This document shows positions 1 through 11,039 of a DNA stretch of 64,000 nucleotides, piece after piece. How positions within the stretch are numbered: the stretch's first letter is position 1; each line of letters starts with the position of its first letter. Origin of the DNA: Nothopassalora personata (Eukaryota; Ascomycota; Dothideomycetes; Mycosphaerellales; Mycosphaerellaceae); assembly GCA_033816765.1 (NCBI GenBank), contig CM066287.1, positions 6,448,001-6,512,000 of the forward strand, given 5' to 3'. Under the pieces are notes generated by a model. It searched no databases and had not been told where the DNA came from. It saw only the letters and a program-made list of their open reading frames with translations. A program made the position numbers and the translations under genes.

Positions 1-886
1 ACATGACACGCGGACCTTCACGCAGATCATGCTATGATTGCCGAATCTCACCATCGTCAATGCTAAGTGTGCCATCCGTCATATGGAGCAAGATTCCGAT
101 GCTTGGCCGGTCTGGCGTCGGCTCCAGAAGTCGATGTTCATGCGACCGAGCGAATGGACGGCTGTCGAGGAGCGGCCGACTGAGCAAGATATCGAGCACG
201 AGCACCTCTTCCACCAATTTATCACGAAAGCTATCACCAGGTTACTTAAAGGTCTTGCCGCACGGGCTCAGGCTGCTGGAGAGGCGGTGAATTGTCCGGT
301 CGTCAAAGTGCAGTTGCAAACTAGAGGTCAAGACTCCATGTGCACCCTTTCCACCGTAAGGGTAGGTACATCGACCTTGGCAGATCTCACCCATCATAGG
401 AGTGGCATTTTTGACGAAGCGACTCGCATCTTCGTCCTGGCTTGCTGCAGTGTAGATGTACCTGGTGGTGGCTTCTCGCGGTCATCGAATCTTGCGTGAT
501 GATCTGATTCGAGACGTGCTGTTCTGACGTGTCGCTTGGCGAGTATGTCGGCTGCTTGTCAGGCAAAGTATGGAGAAGCTACTGCCCAGCCATACTTACG
601 AGCTCGTCATTTGCCGCTATCTGGATGCTCTTGTTGACGGAGGAAACTTTCTGGGCGAGGAGAGTTCGGACCGCTTATGACGTCGAAGTATTATTAAGCA
701 CGAGCAAAGGTGCGAATAGCTGTCACGCATGTATCTGCTGCCTCGGACACGTGAGATTCGAAAAATATGAGACGACTTCTCAAGGTAAGTCAAGGAATGG
801 ACACTGTACGTGCATAATGCACTGGTCTCGAATATTCTGGCTAAGTGCATACACCATCCAAGCGAATGCAGCACAGACATACTTCA
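1..886. other. No supported gene
   Basis: I see no convincing gene here. Open stretches exist on both strands (about 38-499 and 529-1029 on the plus strand, 32-217 on the minus strand), but they begin at non-ATG codons or overlap the downstream gene antisense. None shows a recognisable motif or a clear splice structure. The segment is the 3' flank of the NmrA-like gene and could hold the end of a gene lying outside the window. Confidence 0.4.
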
Positions 887-1804
887 CTACGCGAACAAGT
901 GCTTGTTCTCCCTCACCCAGTCCTCAAACCCTTGACTCTCCCTACCAGTGTATTTCTTCACATTCTCGACCCCTTGCTCATAGTGCCGTCTTGGCACTGC
1001 CTCAGCTTCGTTGTCGCCAATTCGCCTGATCATATAATCGATCACCGGCTTCGGTACGCCCGCCTTCGAGAACTGCTCAGTCGCCTCCTCCGCTGTCAGT
1101 GCCTTCACTTCCACCTTTGTTCCGATTACCTTGGCAATCGTCTCGGCCATCTCCTGCTGCGTCAGCACCTTCGGCCCGTAGAGATAGACGCGTGTATCAC
1201 CATCCTTGGGCCCGTTGACCAGGATCGTTCCGCTGACACGCCCCATGTCGCCCGGCGTGATTCCATCCCCCAGAGACTTGAGTCCATAGAGCGCGAGTTT
1301 TCCGGCTTTGATTCCGGGGCCCCAGCGAGCAGAATTTGTCGCGAAAGCTCCTGGCCGTATTGCGACAAAGTTCCCAGCTCCATATATATCCTCTAGATTT
1401 GCCTCTATAGTGGCATGCCAGTAGGGAATCACTTCTTCCTTCGGCACATCCCGGATTGACTCTGGAACGGTAAAACTACTCAAGAAAACCACGAGCTCGA
1501 TGCCGCTGTCTTTGAGCGCTTGGATGGTGGATCTCATGCCGTCTTGCGAGCCATGAGCTGCATAGATGAAAGCGCTCTTCGCACCGGATTGGGTTACAGC
1601 GGAGGAGACAGATTTGGGGTCTGTCAAGTCTGCTTTGACTCTGGAAAAGTTTCCAGCTGCCTCCTGTTCGGCCGACAGACCCGGGATGGGCTTGGAAGTG
1701 TCACGCATAGCTAGGTAGACTTTGGCGCCATGTTCTGCGGCGGTGCGAGCGCAGTAGGAGCCGATGTTGCCTGTAGGGCCGAAGACGATGACGGTCTTGG
1801 ACAT
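887..1804 (-). CDS. NmrA-like NAD(P)-binding reductase family protein
   Basis: A single-exon gene of 305 aa starting at an ATG at 1804. The N-terminus shows a dinucleotide-binding Rossmann motif: VIVFGPTGNIGSYCART (residues 4-20) fits the GxxGxxG pattern of the atypical short-chain dehydrogenase/NmrA group. The central stretch (about 95-165: LVVFLSSFTVPES, then a Y-x-HATIEANLED segment) and the downstream FVAIRPGAF fit NmrA/isoflavone-reductase-like proteins. The length matches the usual ~300 aa. Members act as redox-sensing regulators or as NAD(P)H reductases in the cytosol; which applies here cannot be told. It sits beside the transposon island but its base composition and frame are intact. 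Confidence 0.85.
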   Translation of the reverse strand: MSKTVIVFGPTGNIGSYCARTAAEHGAKVYLAMRDTSKPIPGLSAEQEAAGNFSRVKADLTDPKSVSSAVTQSGAKSAFIYAAHGSQDGMRSTIQALKDSGIELVVFLSSFTVPESIRDVPKEEVIPYWHATIEANLEDIYGAGNFVAIRPGAFATNSARWGPGIKAGKLALYGLKSLGDGITPGDMGRVSGTILVNGPKDGDTRVYLYGPKVLTQQEMAETIAKVIGTKVEVKALTAEEATEQFSKAGVPKPVIDYMIRRIGDNEAEAVPRRHYEQGVENVKKYTGRESQGFEDWVRENKHLFA

Positions 1805-1979
1805 TTTGATGGAAGTTGAGGGTTACCAAGAAGACATGTGAATGCCAAGTTGAGGGAGCATGTATAGTATATGTAGGTATGAGGTTGTGCCAAGTTCAGC
1901 TAGGATATGCACGCGAACGGAGTTACTGCATTGACTAATGTCCGACAACGCCGCAAAGTCGCTCCGCTCCACCTTCTGC

Positions 1980-2122
1980 TAGGTATGAGAGGTTGGGCCA
2001 TATAAGTATTCTTAATTAGCAGGGTAGCTACACGATAAAACTTAATATCGTATTGCTTATAGACCTATTATTAGATTATTAAGGAGGTATATATTACTCT
2101 AGATAAATATAGTTCTATTAGT
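1980..2122. other. AT-rich RIP-affected flank of the transposon island
   Basis: Composition changes sharply near 1990 from gene-like sequence to AT-rich DNA full of TA steps. No gene is visible. This is the left flank of the outer LTR element and resembles the AT-rich stretch on its right side (15633-16230), so the outer element probably inserted into an already degraded repeat. The target duplication TTAGT lies at 2118-2122. Confidence 0.55.
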
Positions 2123-2283
2123 TGTAAGGGGCGGGCCCCTGTTTCTTAGTATAGGCTGCGCCTGTGCGTTCGGATTGCTTCCGACACCTTTTCTTCGGAC
2201 AGCGTGTAACTTCCCCTTTCTTCTATATCGAACTTATTACAAACTTTATAGAACTTTAGTATATACGTCGTTTACCCGTGACA
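2123..2283 (+). repeat. 5' LTR of the outer element
   Basis: 161 bp, beginning TGTAAGGGGCGG and ending CCCGTGACA, thus TG...CA as expected. It aligns over its whole length with 15467-15627. Most differences are CpA/TpG to TpA changes, so most LTR divergence reflects RIP-type mutation rather than age. Confidence 0.93.
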
Positions 2284-3637
2284 TTAAGTTCGATCCATTC
2301 GAATTAGCTTAGCACCCACTATTAAAGAGACGGGATACGTAATAACGTCGCCGGGTAGCGAGAACCCCGGGACTAGTGCCCCGAATGAAAACTTCCAACT
2401 TATGCTATAGTAACTATACTAGCGATAGGAAGAGATGTAAGCCGAGTTAATTGCAACGCGCGCCGCTTTAAAAGAATCGGAAGACGCTCGACGTTAGTTA
2501 ATACCTACAGTCTCGCTACTAGTTTATAACGAGACGACTACTAGTAACCTAATGAGACAGCTACTATAGACGCTAAACGCCGCCGCGCCCTCGCCGCGCA
2601 CCGGAGAAGAACCGTCGGGTCCTAGAGGCTAGAACCCCCCTTCCTAGGACGGTAAGGTAGAGACATTCCGCGATTACTTCTTAAGGTTAAAGAGCTCTTT
2701 TAGGGTACGATCCGCCCTGAAACCGACGCTCTCTAAGGAGTATTACTAGGACGCGATTAACGACACCTTACTAGCGAGAGAGCGTACTAGAATACGGCAC
2801 TTCTAGGACAAGGGAGACGGCGAACTTAGGAAGGACCCCGTTACTTTCTTTACGTAACTCGAGAAAGTCTTCGGTAATAGTAACGAGCGCGCTAAGGCCC
2901 TAGAGTAGCTTACTAAGATTAAACATGCGAACGGTTAACCTTAGTACGATTACTAGATAAAATTCGACGGACTCCTACTAAGCGCCGGCGGAGAGAACTA
3001 GAGCGCCGGCGGAGAGAACTAGAGCGCCGGCGGAGAGAACTAGAGCGACGACGCAAAGATTAGTTACTTACGTAACACCTTCTCGAACCCCGTTCGGATA
3101 TATACGGCGGCTATACTAAAGAAGGAGGACTACTACGAGTTTACGGGGGAGGTCGAACGGATTATAACTAACCTCGAGGATACGGACCAGTTCAAAATAG
3201 CCTATAAGAGGTAGAAGGATAATAATAAGGACTCTAGTGCGACCGCTATAGTTACTACCCGTTCTTTTACGAGAGCGGCTAGTAGCTAGGTTAATACCGA
3301 TAGTAATACTATTATAGCACTAACCCGGACAAGCGGAGGCCGCTCTAGAAGTCGTAGAGATTGGAAGGAGGATAAAGGGAGGTAGAGAGCAAAATGGGTA
3401 GACACTACGGAGAGGGATCGTAGGCGCTAAGAATAGCTCTATTTCCGCTATAGAGCGAGCGGACATCGAGTGAAGGAATGCCCGTACGCCGTAGTAGTCA
3501 ATCCTACTAGGATTAATGCGGCCTCGGTCGCGCCGATTCTAGAGGACGACGGATTTAAGTTGGGTCCCGAAGAGATAGGAAAAGACTAGCTCCTAGTCGA
3601 AAGCTAGAACTAGGAGATAAAGAAGCACTAGTAAAGG
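2284..3637 (+). pseudogene. Outer element gag remnant
   Basis: The reading sense is plus-strand but many TAG codons interrupt it. Near 3438-3483 a knuckle-like string reads with RYRASGHRVKECP; the expected first cysteines appear as Tyr/Phe, consistent with TGC to TAC on the RIP-mutated strand. An internal 21-bp tandem repeat (about 2981-3043, three copies) keeps frame. The region ends at the AAAGG target site of the inner element. Confidence 0.8.
2981..3043 (+). repeat. 21-bp tandem repeat, three copies, in gag
   Basis: The unit gagcgccggcggagagaacta occurs three times head to tail, the copies essentially identical. At 21 bp it would add seven codons per copy to gag, so it arose without breaking the frame. 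Confidence 0.9.
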
Positions 3638-3834
3638 TGTAAGGGGTAGCCTAGTAGCTAACCCTTACATGTAGCCTTATATACGACATGCGGTCGCGAC
3701 CGGCTACTAAGCCGCACGTGATACGTATAAGTACACCTTACGACGCGCGATGCGTCTAGAATAAAAGGCAAGAATTAGTTCATCTACGACTAGTAGGTCG
3801 TAGGCGTGCTATATATTGCGACATCCCCTTAACA
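3638..3834 (+). repeat. 5' LTR of the inner element
   Basis: 197 bp, beginning TGTAAGGGGTAGCC and ending CCCCTTAACA. It aligns end to end with 10134-10330; the few differences are mainly transitions of the CpA/TpG to TpA type (TGTAAGG against TATAAGG at the start, AACA against AATA at the end). Confidence 0.94.
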
Positions 3835-4870
3835 GTTCTAATTCTTCTCTTCGTTATAATCTATACACGCTATAGAGTCCAAACGCGACGACAGTAGCGC
3901 TACGCCTACGGCTCCCCTAAGCCCTAGGGCCTAGTAATAAGCGAGGCGTGTAGCCTTAGTCGTAAGGAGGGATACCCTTCGGGCAGAGGTTAAGGAGAAG
4001 GAGATATAGAGGGAGATTAAACAGTTAGAGATCTTGCGGGACGTAAGCGTGCCGCCGGCGGACCCTTAGGGCAAATCCGGCGGAGAACTATCCCCTACTC
4101 CCCCTCCCCCTCCTCTATCTATAGTAACTAACGATAATATCGTAGCTCGAGGCGCGGTCGTATCGCATACGACACGTTTACGTCTTAAAGAACCTACGCC
4201 TTTTAGAGGGGACTCGATTAAGAAAGTACGGGTATTCCTAAGGGAGCTCTCTCTTATCTTTACCCTCTTAGGCGGCACGTATGCGACGAACGAGTTAAAG
4301 GTCCTATATAGGGTTATGTACCTAAGCGGAGAGGTAAGTGAGCGATAGTACGCTAACTATAGCGTCCTTAACCTTAAAGGGTATATATACTAGGACTTTA
4401 AGGAGTTCTATCGAGACGTATACGGTAATCCTATAAACCGCGTGCTTAACGTAATGTTAGAGTATAAGGCGGTGAAATAGAAGGATAACTAGACAGTGCG
4501 TTAGTTTACGACTAAGCTAGATGTTATGGAGGATTAGTTAGGGGACTATACGGAGGCGTAACGCGTGCGACATATGCTCGCTAAGCTTACGCCTAGCCTA
4601 CGGTCCGCAATCGTTAAGTTTCATAACATCCTAACAACTAGAGAGGAACTAGTAATCCTAGCTTCGCGCATTAAAAGCACGGAGCGTAGTAGCGGAGGGT
4701 ACGACCGCGGGCAGTATAGTCGCCGTAGGCGAGAGACTAAGGGCGACTAAGAGCGAAGCGATCGTAGCTCGAAGCAGTAGAAGTATAGTTAGGCGTCGCG
4801 CGACCCGGGTACGAGTTACTAGCGGGACGCCGGCGGATCGTCTATAACCTTCGATAGGACTAAAGCGGAG

Positions 4871-4912
4871 TGCTATAGATGCTATAAGAAGGGTTACATT
4901 AAGACGGATTGC
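4871..4912 (+). pseudogene. CCHC zinc knuckle of the inner gag, histidine lost
   Basis: The translated string CYRCYKKGYIKTDCP has CX2C spacing and the final Cys of a retroviral-type CX2CX4HX4C knuckle, but the histidine position reads Tyr. CAC to TAC is the expected RIP change. This marks the C-terminal end of gag. Confidence 0.8.
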
Positions 4913-4997
4913 CCGAATAGGCACCTATAGAAGGACCGTAGCGCGTAAGCGGTTCGTAGGGTAGACGCTACGAAGGCTCTAACTAAGAAGGGTAGCG

Positions 4998-5188
4998 ACT
5001 AGGGAAAAGGTAGAGGACTAGAAGTAGGTCGCTCCTAAGTCCGAGTTTTCCTAAAGTCGACCCCTTAAGGCGAGTAGATGTGTGTCTATCGTAGCAACTA
5101 GGGAAAAGGTAGAGGACTATAAGTAGGTCGCTCCTAAGTCCGAGTTTTCCTAAAGTCGACCCCTTAAGGCGAGTAGATACGTGTCTAG
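4998..5188 (+). repeat. 99-bp tandem duplication between gag and protease
   Basis: Two adjacent near-identical copies start at 4998 and 5097 (period 99 bp, 33 codons); similarity runs for about 92 bp of each. Differences between copies are few, so the duplication either occurred shortly before RIP or both copies mutated in parallel. Confidence 0.88.
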
Positions 5189-5799
5189 CGCGTTACTTAC
5201 GAGGCGTAGTCGAGACTCGTAAGGGCTTTCGCGAGGCTACGTTTCTCCTAGATAACTATACGGATCTTAGCCTAGTGTCGTATAAGTATGTACTCCGACA
5301 TTAAATGTAACCTATTAATAGGGTAAGGCTACCGAAGTTAGAGTCGTATACGTATAACCTAGGGTATTACTACGGCGCCTTTACGGTTCGGCTACGACTC
5401 GCTAATAACGCGGGAGTAGAGCGCGTAAGTAACGCTATCTACTACGCGGTGCCTATAGGTAGGCCATTAGTAATTTTAGGTAGACCCTAGCGGTATCGTA
5501 ATCGGATAGTAAAGACCGATAAGGATAACTAGTAGTACTACGGTATAGAGACGCCTACGGTTTAGTAGCGTAACGCACGCGAGTTTCTTAAGGATCTCGA
5601 GAGCTTAAAGTAGGTTTATGCGATAAGTGTTCGGGCTATTGCTATAGTAGTACCTAAAGGAGAGGGCCCCTCGTAGCCTAAAGAATTTATAGACTTCCGA
5701 GATATATACGCACCTAATAAGTAGGCGAAGCGTAAGATGCCCGACGGGGTTAAGTATACGATTGATCTCGTTAAAGGAAAGAAACCCCCTTTTAAGCCG

Positions 5800-6420
5800 C
5801 TGTACTACTAGTCCTTAACTAAGTTAGAGGCCTTAAAGGAGTACCTTACGTAAGTAATGGAGAAGGGGTGGATTAGGCGGTCCGTAAGCGAGGCGGGTGC
5901 GCCTATCCTATTCGTGCTAAAGAAGAATAGTACTCTTAGGCTCTATGTTAATTATAGAGGCCTAAATGAGATTATAGTAAAGAACCGATACCCCCTACCC
6001 CTAATTAGCGAGAGGCTAGATAGGCTATTAGGTTCTAGGTTCTTTACTATAATCGATTTGAAGGACGCCTACTATCGTATCCCTATTAAGCGAGGCAATA
6101 AGTAGAAGACTACGTTTCGCACGCGATACGGACACTACGAGTACCTAGTAATACCGTTCGGGTTAACTAACGCACCGGCAACCTTTTAAGGGTATATTAA
6201 CAAGGCGCTAACCGGCTTAGTTAATAACATTTACGTAGTCTACCTAGATAATATCCTTATCTATAGCGAGACGCGTAAGGCATACGTACGAGCCGTACGC
6301 GCGGTACTAGAGAGGCTACGAAAGTTTGCCCTATTCGTAAACCCTAAGAAGTGTCACTTCTTCTAGGAGAGTATAGAGTTCCTTAGGTTTATCGTAAGCG
6401 CCGTAGGCGTGTCGATAGAT
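5800..6420 (+). pseudogene. Inner element reverse transcriptase remnant (YLDN in place of YLDD)
   Basis: An open stretch at 5857-6105 encodes typical Ty3/Gypsy RT blocks: a GAPILFVLKK segment, LRLYVNYRGLNEI, a NRYPLPLI motif and FTIIDLKDAYYRI. After an in-frame TAG the next blocks follow (YLVIPFGLTNAPATF, then VYLDNILIYSE at about 6238-6270). The catalytic box reads YLDN (6241-6252): the second aspartate is Asn, as TpG to TpA change would give. The enzyme is dead both from stops and from this substitution. Confidence 0.9.
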
Positions 6421-7679
6421 AGGAGTAGGGTAGCCGCTATCGAGGAATAGCCTACACCTACGACCTTTTATAAGGTCTAGTCCTTCCTTAGGTTTTACAA
6501 CTTCTACCGGCGTTTTATAGAAGGATACTTAAGGGTCTACAAGCCCCTAACGGACCTACTAAAGGGATCTAAGGACGGTAAGAAGCACGGCCCTCTTACG
6601 TGGACCTTAAGCGAAGAGTAGGCGTTTCGATAGCTTAAGGCCGGATTCTTAGGTGTACTAATACTTAGGCACTTCGATCCTACGCTACGTACGCGAGTCG
6701 AGACGGATACCTTAGGTTTCGCGATCGTAGGTATTATATCCTAATTGTTTAGTACTAAGTAGCATCCAATTGCCTTCTATTTACGTAAGATAATACTAGC
6801 CGAGTATAACTACGAGACGCACGATTAGGAGCTACTTATAGTAGTTAAGGCTTTTAAGTATTAGAGGCTATACTTAGAGGGCGCTACGTATACGGTACGA
6901 GTACTAGTCGACTACGCTAACCTATAGGGCTTTATAATAGTAAAGTAGCTAAATGGGCGGTAAGCTCGATAGGCTACGTTCCTATAGTCTTTTAATTTTA
7001 TAGTAGAGTATCGGCCGGGTAAGACTAACCTAGCCGACGCGCCTTCGAGACGTAGTAACTACGTAGCTATAACGTAATAAACTTCGAACTTACTACCTAC
7101 CTTATAAAGTAAGCTATCTTTCTAGAAGGAGTCTCTAGAAGGGATAAGCGAGCCGACGGTAAAGCGCGTACTTACTACCTACGAGGCAATATAGGGCGAC
7201 ATAGGCGCGGTAATAGTAGTACGGAGAGGTAACCTTCCCTATTAAGATAAGCCGTCGTTACTAGTAGTAGTGTACGCTATAGTAATATAGGGTTAAGCTT
7301 ATAGCTCGACGGGTAAGTTAATCCTACTCTTAATAAAGATCGCGTAGTAGCGAGACGACTAGTATATCGCATACTTAGCGTAGGCGCTAAGCGCGAGGGA
7401 CGCTAAGGGATAGTATGTAAAGAATAACCTTATATACTACGGAGACGCGATCGTAGTACCTAGGGATTACGCAATTAGGTCGCATCTAATTTGTATACAC
7501 TACGACGACGTCCTCGCGGGTTACTTTAGAAGGACTAAGACTAAAGAGCTATTACGACGTAATTATTAGTAGGACTTACTTAGTACGGACGTAAAGCAAT
7601 ACGTCTAAGCCTATAGAACCTACTAGGGTTCGAAGGCTAAACGCTATCGACCCTATACTAGGCTATAACCGCTTCCTAG

Positions 7680-8170
7680 ACCGGAGCGGCCGTAGTAGGA
7701 AATCACTATAGATTTTATTACGGACCTACCTCTAAGTACGCGAGCCGGTTACGTGTATAATGCGATCCTAGTAATAGTCGATCGCTACTTAAAAATGAGC
7801 TTATACATCCCGACGACGAAGACTTACATAGCCGTAGAGCTTACGAGGCTCCTACGAGACGAAGTCGTGCGACACTATAGTGTCCCGTTAGGTATAGTAA
7901 GCGACCGAGGTCCGGTCTTTACTAGTTAGTTTTAGAGTAACTTCTACTTCGAAGCGCGTGTAAAGCGTAAGCTATCTATGGTCTTTTACCCTTAGACTAA
8001 CGGCTAAACTAAGAGGGTAAACTAAACCCTCAAACAATACCTTCGTTATTACTACAGTAACAATTAAACTAAGTAGGCTAAGTAGCTTATAGTTGCTAAA
8101 TTCGTAGCTAATAACAGCATCTACCTAACACTACGGATAAGTCCGTTCGAAATAGCGTACGGTTAGCGAC
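7680..8170 (+). pseudogene. Inner element integrase core remnant
   Basis: Plus-strand translation shows ITIDFITDLPLSTRAGY, AILVIVDRYLK, a PLGIVSDRGPVF block and a SPFEIAYG segment, the usual landmarks of a Ty3/Gypsy integrase core with its first Asp (IDFI) and second Asp (SDRG). TAG and TAA codons break the frame repeatedly. Confidence 0.87.
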
Positions 8171-8588
8171 CTAAGATTACCCCTATACTAACTAGATCTC
8201 GAGACGAGACCTAGGGGGGGGAAGTACTAGTAGCGGTAATAGCTACGAGTCGTATACGAAAACTACGCGCTACACTCGAGGAGCGATAGAAGGCTATAGT
8301 AGAAAGCTAGGCTCGCTACTACAATAAGACCTACTAAGCTAAGACCTACCGCGTAGGTAACTTAGTCCTATTATTAACGAAGAACCTTAAGTTAGTAGTG
8401 CTAAAGAAGAAGATAGGTCCGAAGTTTATCGGCCTATACCGCATTACGGACGCTATCGGTTCGTAGGCGTACCGCCTAGCGCTACTAGCCGACTTAAGGC
8501 TCTATAACGTCTTCTATGTCTCTCTCCTCGAGCCGTATATCGGTAGCGATAAGGATGGACCCGTACCCCCTCTAGCTAATAAGGACGG

Positions 8589-8720
8589 AGAGTATAAGGT
8601 AGAGGTAGTACTAGATAGGCGTAAGCGTAAGGGCAAGCTATAGTATCTAGTCTAGTAGAAGGACTAGCTAGAGGAGTATAATGGCTAGGAACCGGCGGAG
8701 GGCCTCGCGAATGCGGATCG
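8589..8720 (+). pseudogene. Inner element chromodomain remnant
   Basis: Translation gives EYKVEVVLDRRKRKGKL, then YLV, WKD and EYNG separated by TAG codons, ending in ADRIVADYKALRRS. This matches the chromodomain fold signature (E-V-E-x-ILD-x-R, YLVKWKGY-like, NTWEP-like) found at the C-terminus of chromoviral integrases, which directs insertion to heterochromatin. Confidence 0.85.
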
Positions 8721-9099
8721 TATAGTAGCCGACTATAAGGCGTTAAGGAGAAGCAAAGAAGACTAGCACTAGAGCATAAATAAAACTTTTCTTAACTATA
8801 AATAAAATAAAAGCTAAAGAGTAGCGCGCCTACTAGGGGCTACGTAGAGTAGTAGTAGGCGAGGAGCCCGCGAGTAGCATGTGAGGCGAGCGCCTTAGTT
8901 ATCGTTACGTAGTAACTTAGGTAAGAATACCTAGTCGGCGGCGGTAGTGTCGATGTTCTACGCCTATAGGAACTAGGACTACGGTTAGTAGGGTACACGT
9001 AGGCGAGGAACATGCGACTTACGGCGCGGCCGAGTTTGAATAGCCTATTAAGGGCGCGGTTCTACTCCTACTAGAGCGCGAGGGCTTCGGCGGCGGGGG

Positions 9100-9870
9100 C
9101 GGCGGTAGTAGTAGCGGCGGCGGCGGAGGCACGTATACGGGTCTCCCCGGTACGCTTGTACTTATAGGCATTAAACTGCCTAATGGCCTATAGAAAGGGT
9201 TAGCCGAAGCATAGGGAACGTACTAGAGCCCTCCCCTGCGAGTAGTAGTCGACTCGTACGAGCGAAGTAGCGACTTAGCTCCTTAATGTCGTTACCTAGC
9301 TAGGCATATAGGCGGATCTACTCTACTAGCTCCTACTACTAGAGGTCTATAGGCGCCTAGCCCATTATAGCCGTAAGGAAGTCGCGCTAGGACCGCGCGG
9401 CGCGTAGGCGGCTTACTAGCGAGGCGATGGCGTAGCTAGTGTTAGGTACGTAGCTATGTTTACTGCGCCTATAGCGGCTACACTTCTTTAGGAGCTCGCC
9501 GGTAGTGACACTATTACAGTCATCGGCCTCGTCTAGTAAGTAGTTAGTATACGAATTGTAGGCGACGCGCGTAGAGACTTACCCCTAACGAAGTACGGGA
9601 GGTACTACATATATATGTTAATTCTCTACGAGAGCTTAGTAGCTAGCGAGGGCGTTAGTAGCTACGAGGGTAATACTAGTCGCTTACGACTACTAGGCGT
9701 TCTAGGGGCGTCGCGTACTAGAGCCGCCTAGCGGCGCTCGTCTTCTACGGTATTAGTAGTACTATCGCTACTAGTACTACTAGAGGAGGCGGAGCGGCCG
9801 AAGAACGGTAGCGGGGAGGGTACGGTAGATATAATGATAATGATAATACTAGCGAGGCGCTTACGATAAT
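9100..9870 (-). pseudogene. Antisense gene remnant inside the inner element, with one probable intron
   Basis: On the minus strand, between chromodomain and 3' LTR, a long reading frame emerges in which interruptions are nearly all TAG/TAA at positions that read naturally as Trp or Gln. A Ser-rich N-terminal part (about 9870-9640) leads to an intron-like sequence at 9533-9582: GTAAGT donor, TACTAAC branch site and a TAG acceptor. Removing it joins both sides in one frame (...PYFVR then DEADDCNSVTTGELLKK). Downstream pieces such as SYAIASLVSRLRAARS, NDIKELSRYFARTSRLL and STFPMLRLTLSIGH look like real protein. I recognise no family. Confidence 0.6.
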
Positions 9871-10133
9871 AGTGCGGTACGGGTGCGTAGTAGTAGTGTA
9901 GCGAAGGTAATAAGCTAGGGAGCGTACTAAGAAAGGGCTAGGTTAGGCTAGAGTTTTATACCCCTAACTAGCTACGTCGGTATAGTAACTAAGCCTTACT
10001 TACCTACACCTATATAACGACACGTACGCAACCCGTATGTAGGCCGTATAGCAACTATAGTTCTAGAAGTACATAGGAGCCTCTACGTAGTAACTAGCGA
10101 GCTAAGGACAGCTCGCACGGGAGAGGAGGCAAT

Positions 10134-10330
10134 TATAAGGGGTAGCCTAGTAGCTAACCCTTACATATAGCCTTATATGCGACATACGGTTGCGACCGGC
10201 TACTAAGCCGCACGTAACACGTATAAGTACACCTTACGACGCGCGATGCGTCTAGAATAAAAGGCAAGAATTAGTTCATCTACGACTAGTAGGTCGTAGG
10301 CGTGCTATACATTACGACATCCCCTTAATA
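10134..10330 (+). repeat. 3' LTR of the inner element
   Basis: 197 bp aligning to 3638-3834 and followed by the AAAGG target duplication (10331-10335). It begins TATAAGGGG rather than TGTAAGGGG, a TpG to TpA change. Confidence 0.94.
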
Positions 10331-11039
10331 AAAGGGGTAGAACGTAGTTAAGAGTTCTATAAATAGAAATCTTATATATACTAACGTACTCCTAAACGAA
10401 AGTTACGGAACGTTTACCCTTATCGATAAAGGATGTATATGCTACGCTATAATTAACGGAGACTTAGCGAAAGGCCTCGGTCTCACGTATGTTAGTAACG
10501 AGAGCCGTAGGGCTATAGGGTTTACGAAGGCGATGCGGAACTCGATCGAAGGAGTAGTCGCCTTCCGCATAGAAATTGCCGGGATCCACTAGGTAGTTTA
10601 TGCTTATGTTGTGTCTAATCTAGACTTCCCTATAATCCTAGGGAACCCGTAGAAGGCGCACAATTAGATCCGGACCGCGCCTAAAAAGCGCCGGTACTAC
10701 TATAGCTTAGTAAAGAAATAGGTACCCGAAGGGCGTAACTACGAAGAACACGAGTCGGGTAAGCGTTTCGCTACGATTACCGCGGTAACCGTAGAAGATA
10801 TTAAGAAAGCCCTTAGCGAAAAGGAGCCGCCTACGCGAGAGGAACTTAAGAAGGGCTTGCCTCTAGAACTTTAGGATATACTACCGTTATTTTCCACTAG
10901 GGAAGCTAATAAACTAGCTCTATACCGCGGCGACCTTAACTATAAGATCGAAATACGGACGAAAGCCGACGGAAGCCTAGAACTATTGCCCTAGGGACCG
11001 CTCTATAGTATATCGAAAGACGAGCTACTTGTCCTCCGG

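Larger units (their letters stand above)
3638..10330 (+). mobile_element. Inner nested Ty3/Gypsy chromodomain LTR retrotransposon, RIP-inactivated
   Basis: Two 197-bp LTRs (3638-3834, 10134-10330) and a 5-bp target duplication AAAGG (3633-3637 and 10331-10335) define a complete 6,693-bp element inserted between gag and protease of the outer element. Plus-strand order: gag with a CCHC knuckle (4871-4912), protease region (about 5200-5560), reverse transcriptase (about 5800-6420), RNase H (about 6640-6960), integrase (about 7680-8170) and chromodomain (about 8589-8720). Only about 250 bp of RT remains open. Stops are almost all TAG/TAA at expected Gln/Trp positions. The last 1.3 kb before the 3' LTR carries an antisense gene remnant, listed separately. 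Confidence 0.95.

Noticed and set aside
16..1029. Open frames upstream of the NmrA-like gene on both strands
   Set aside because: They begin at TTG/GTG codons, lack domains and partly run antisense to the real gene.
2981..3043. Short regularly repeated units that might suggest a CRISPR-like array
   Set aside because: The copies are contiguous without spacers and lie in a retrotransposon gag gene of a eukaryote.
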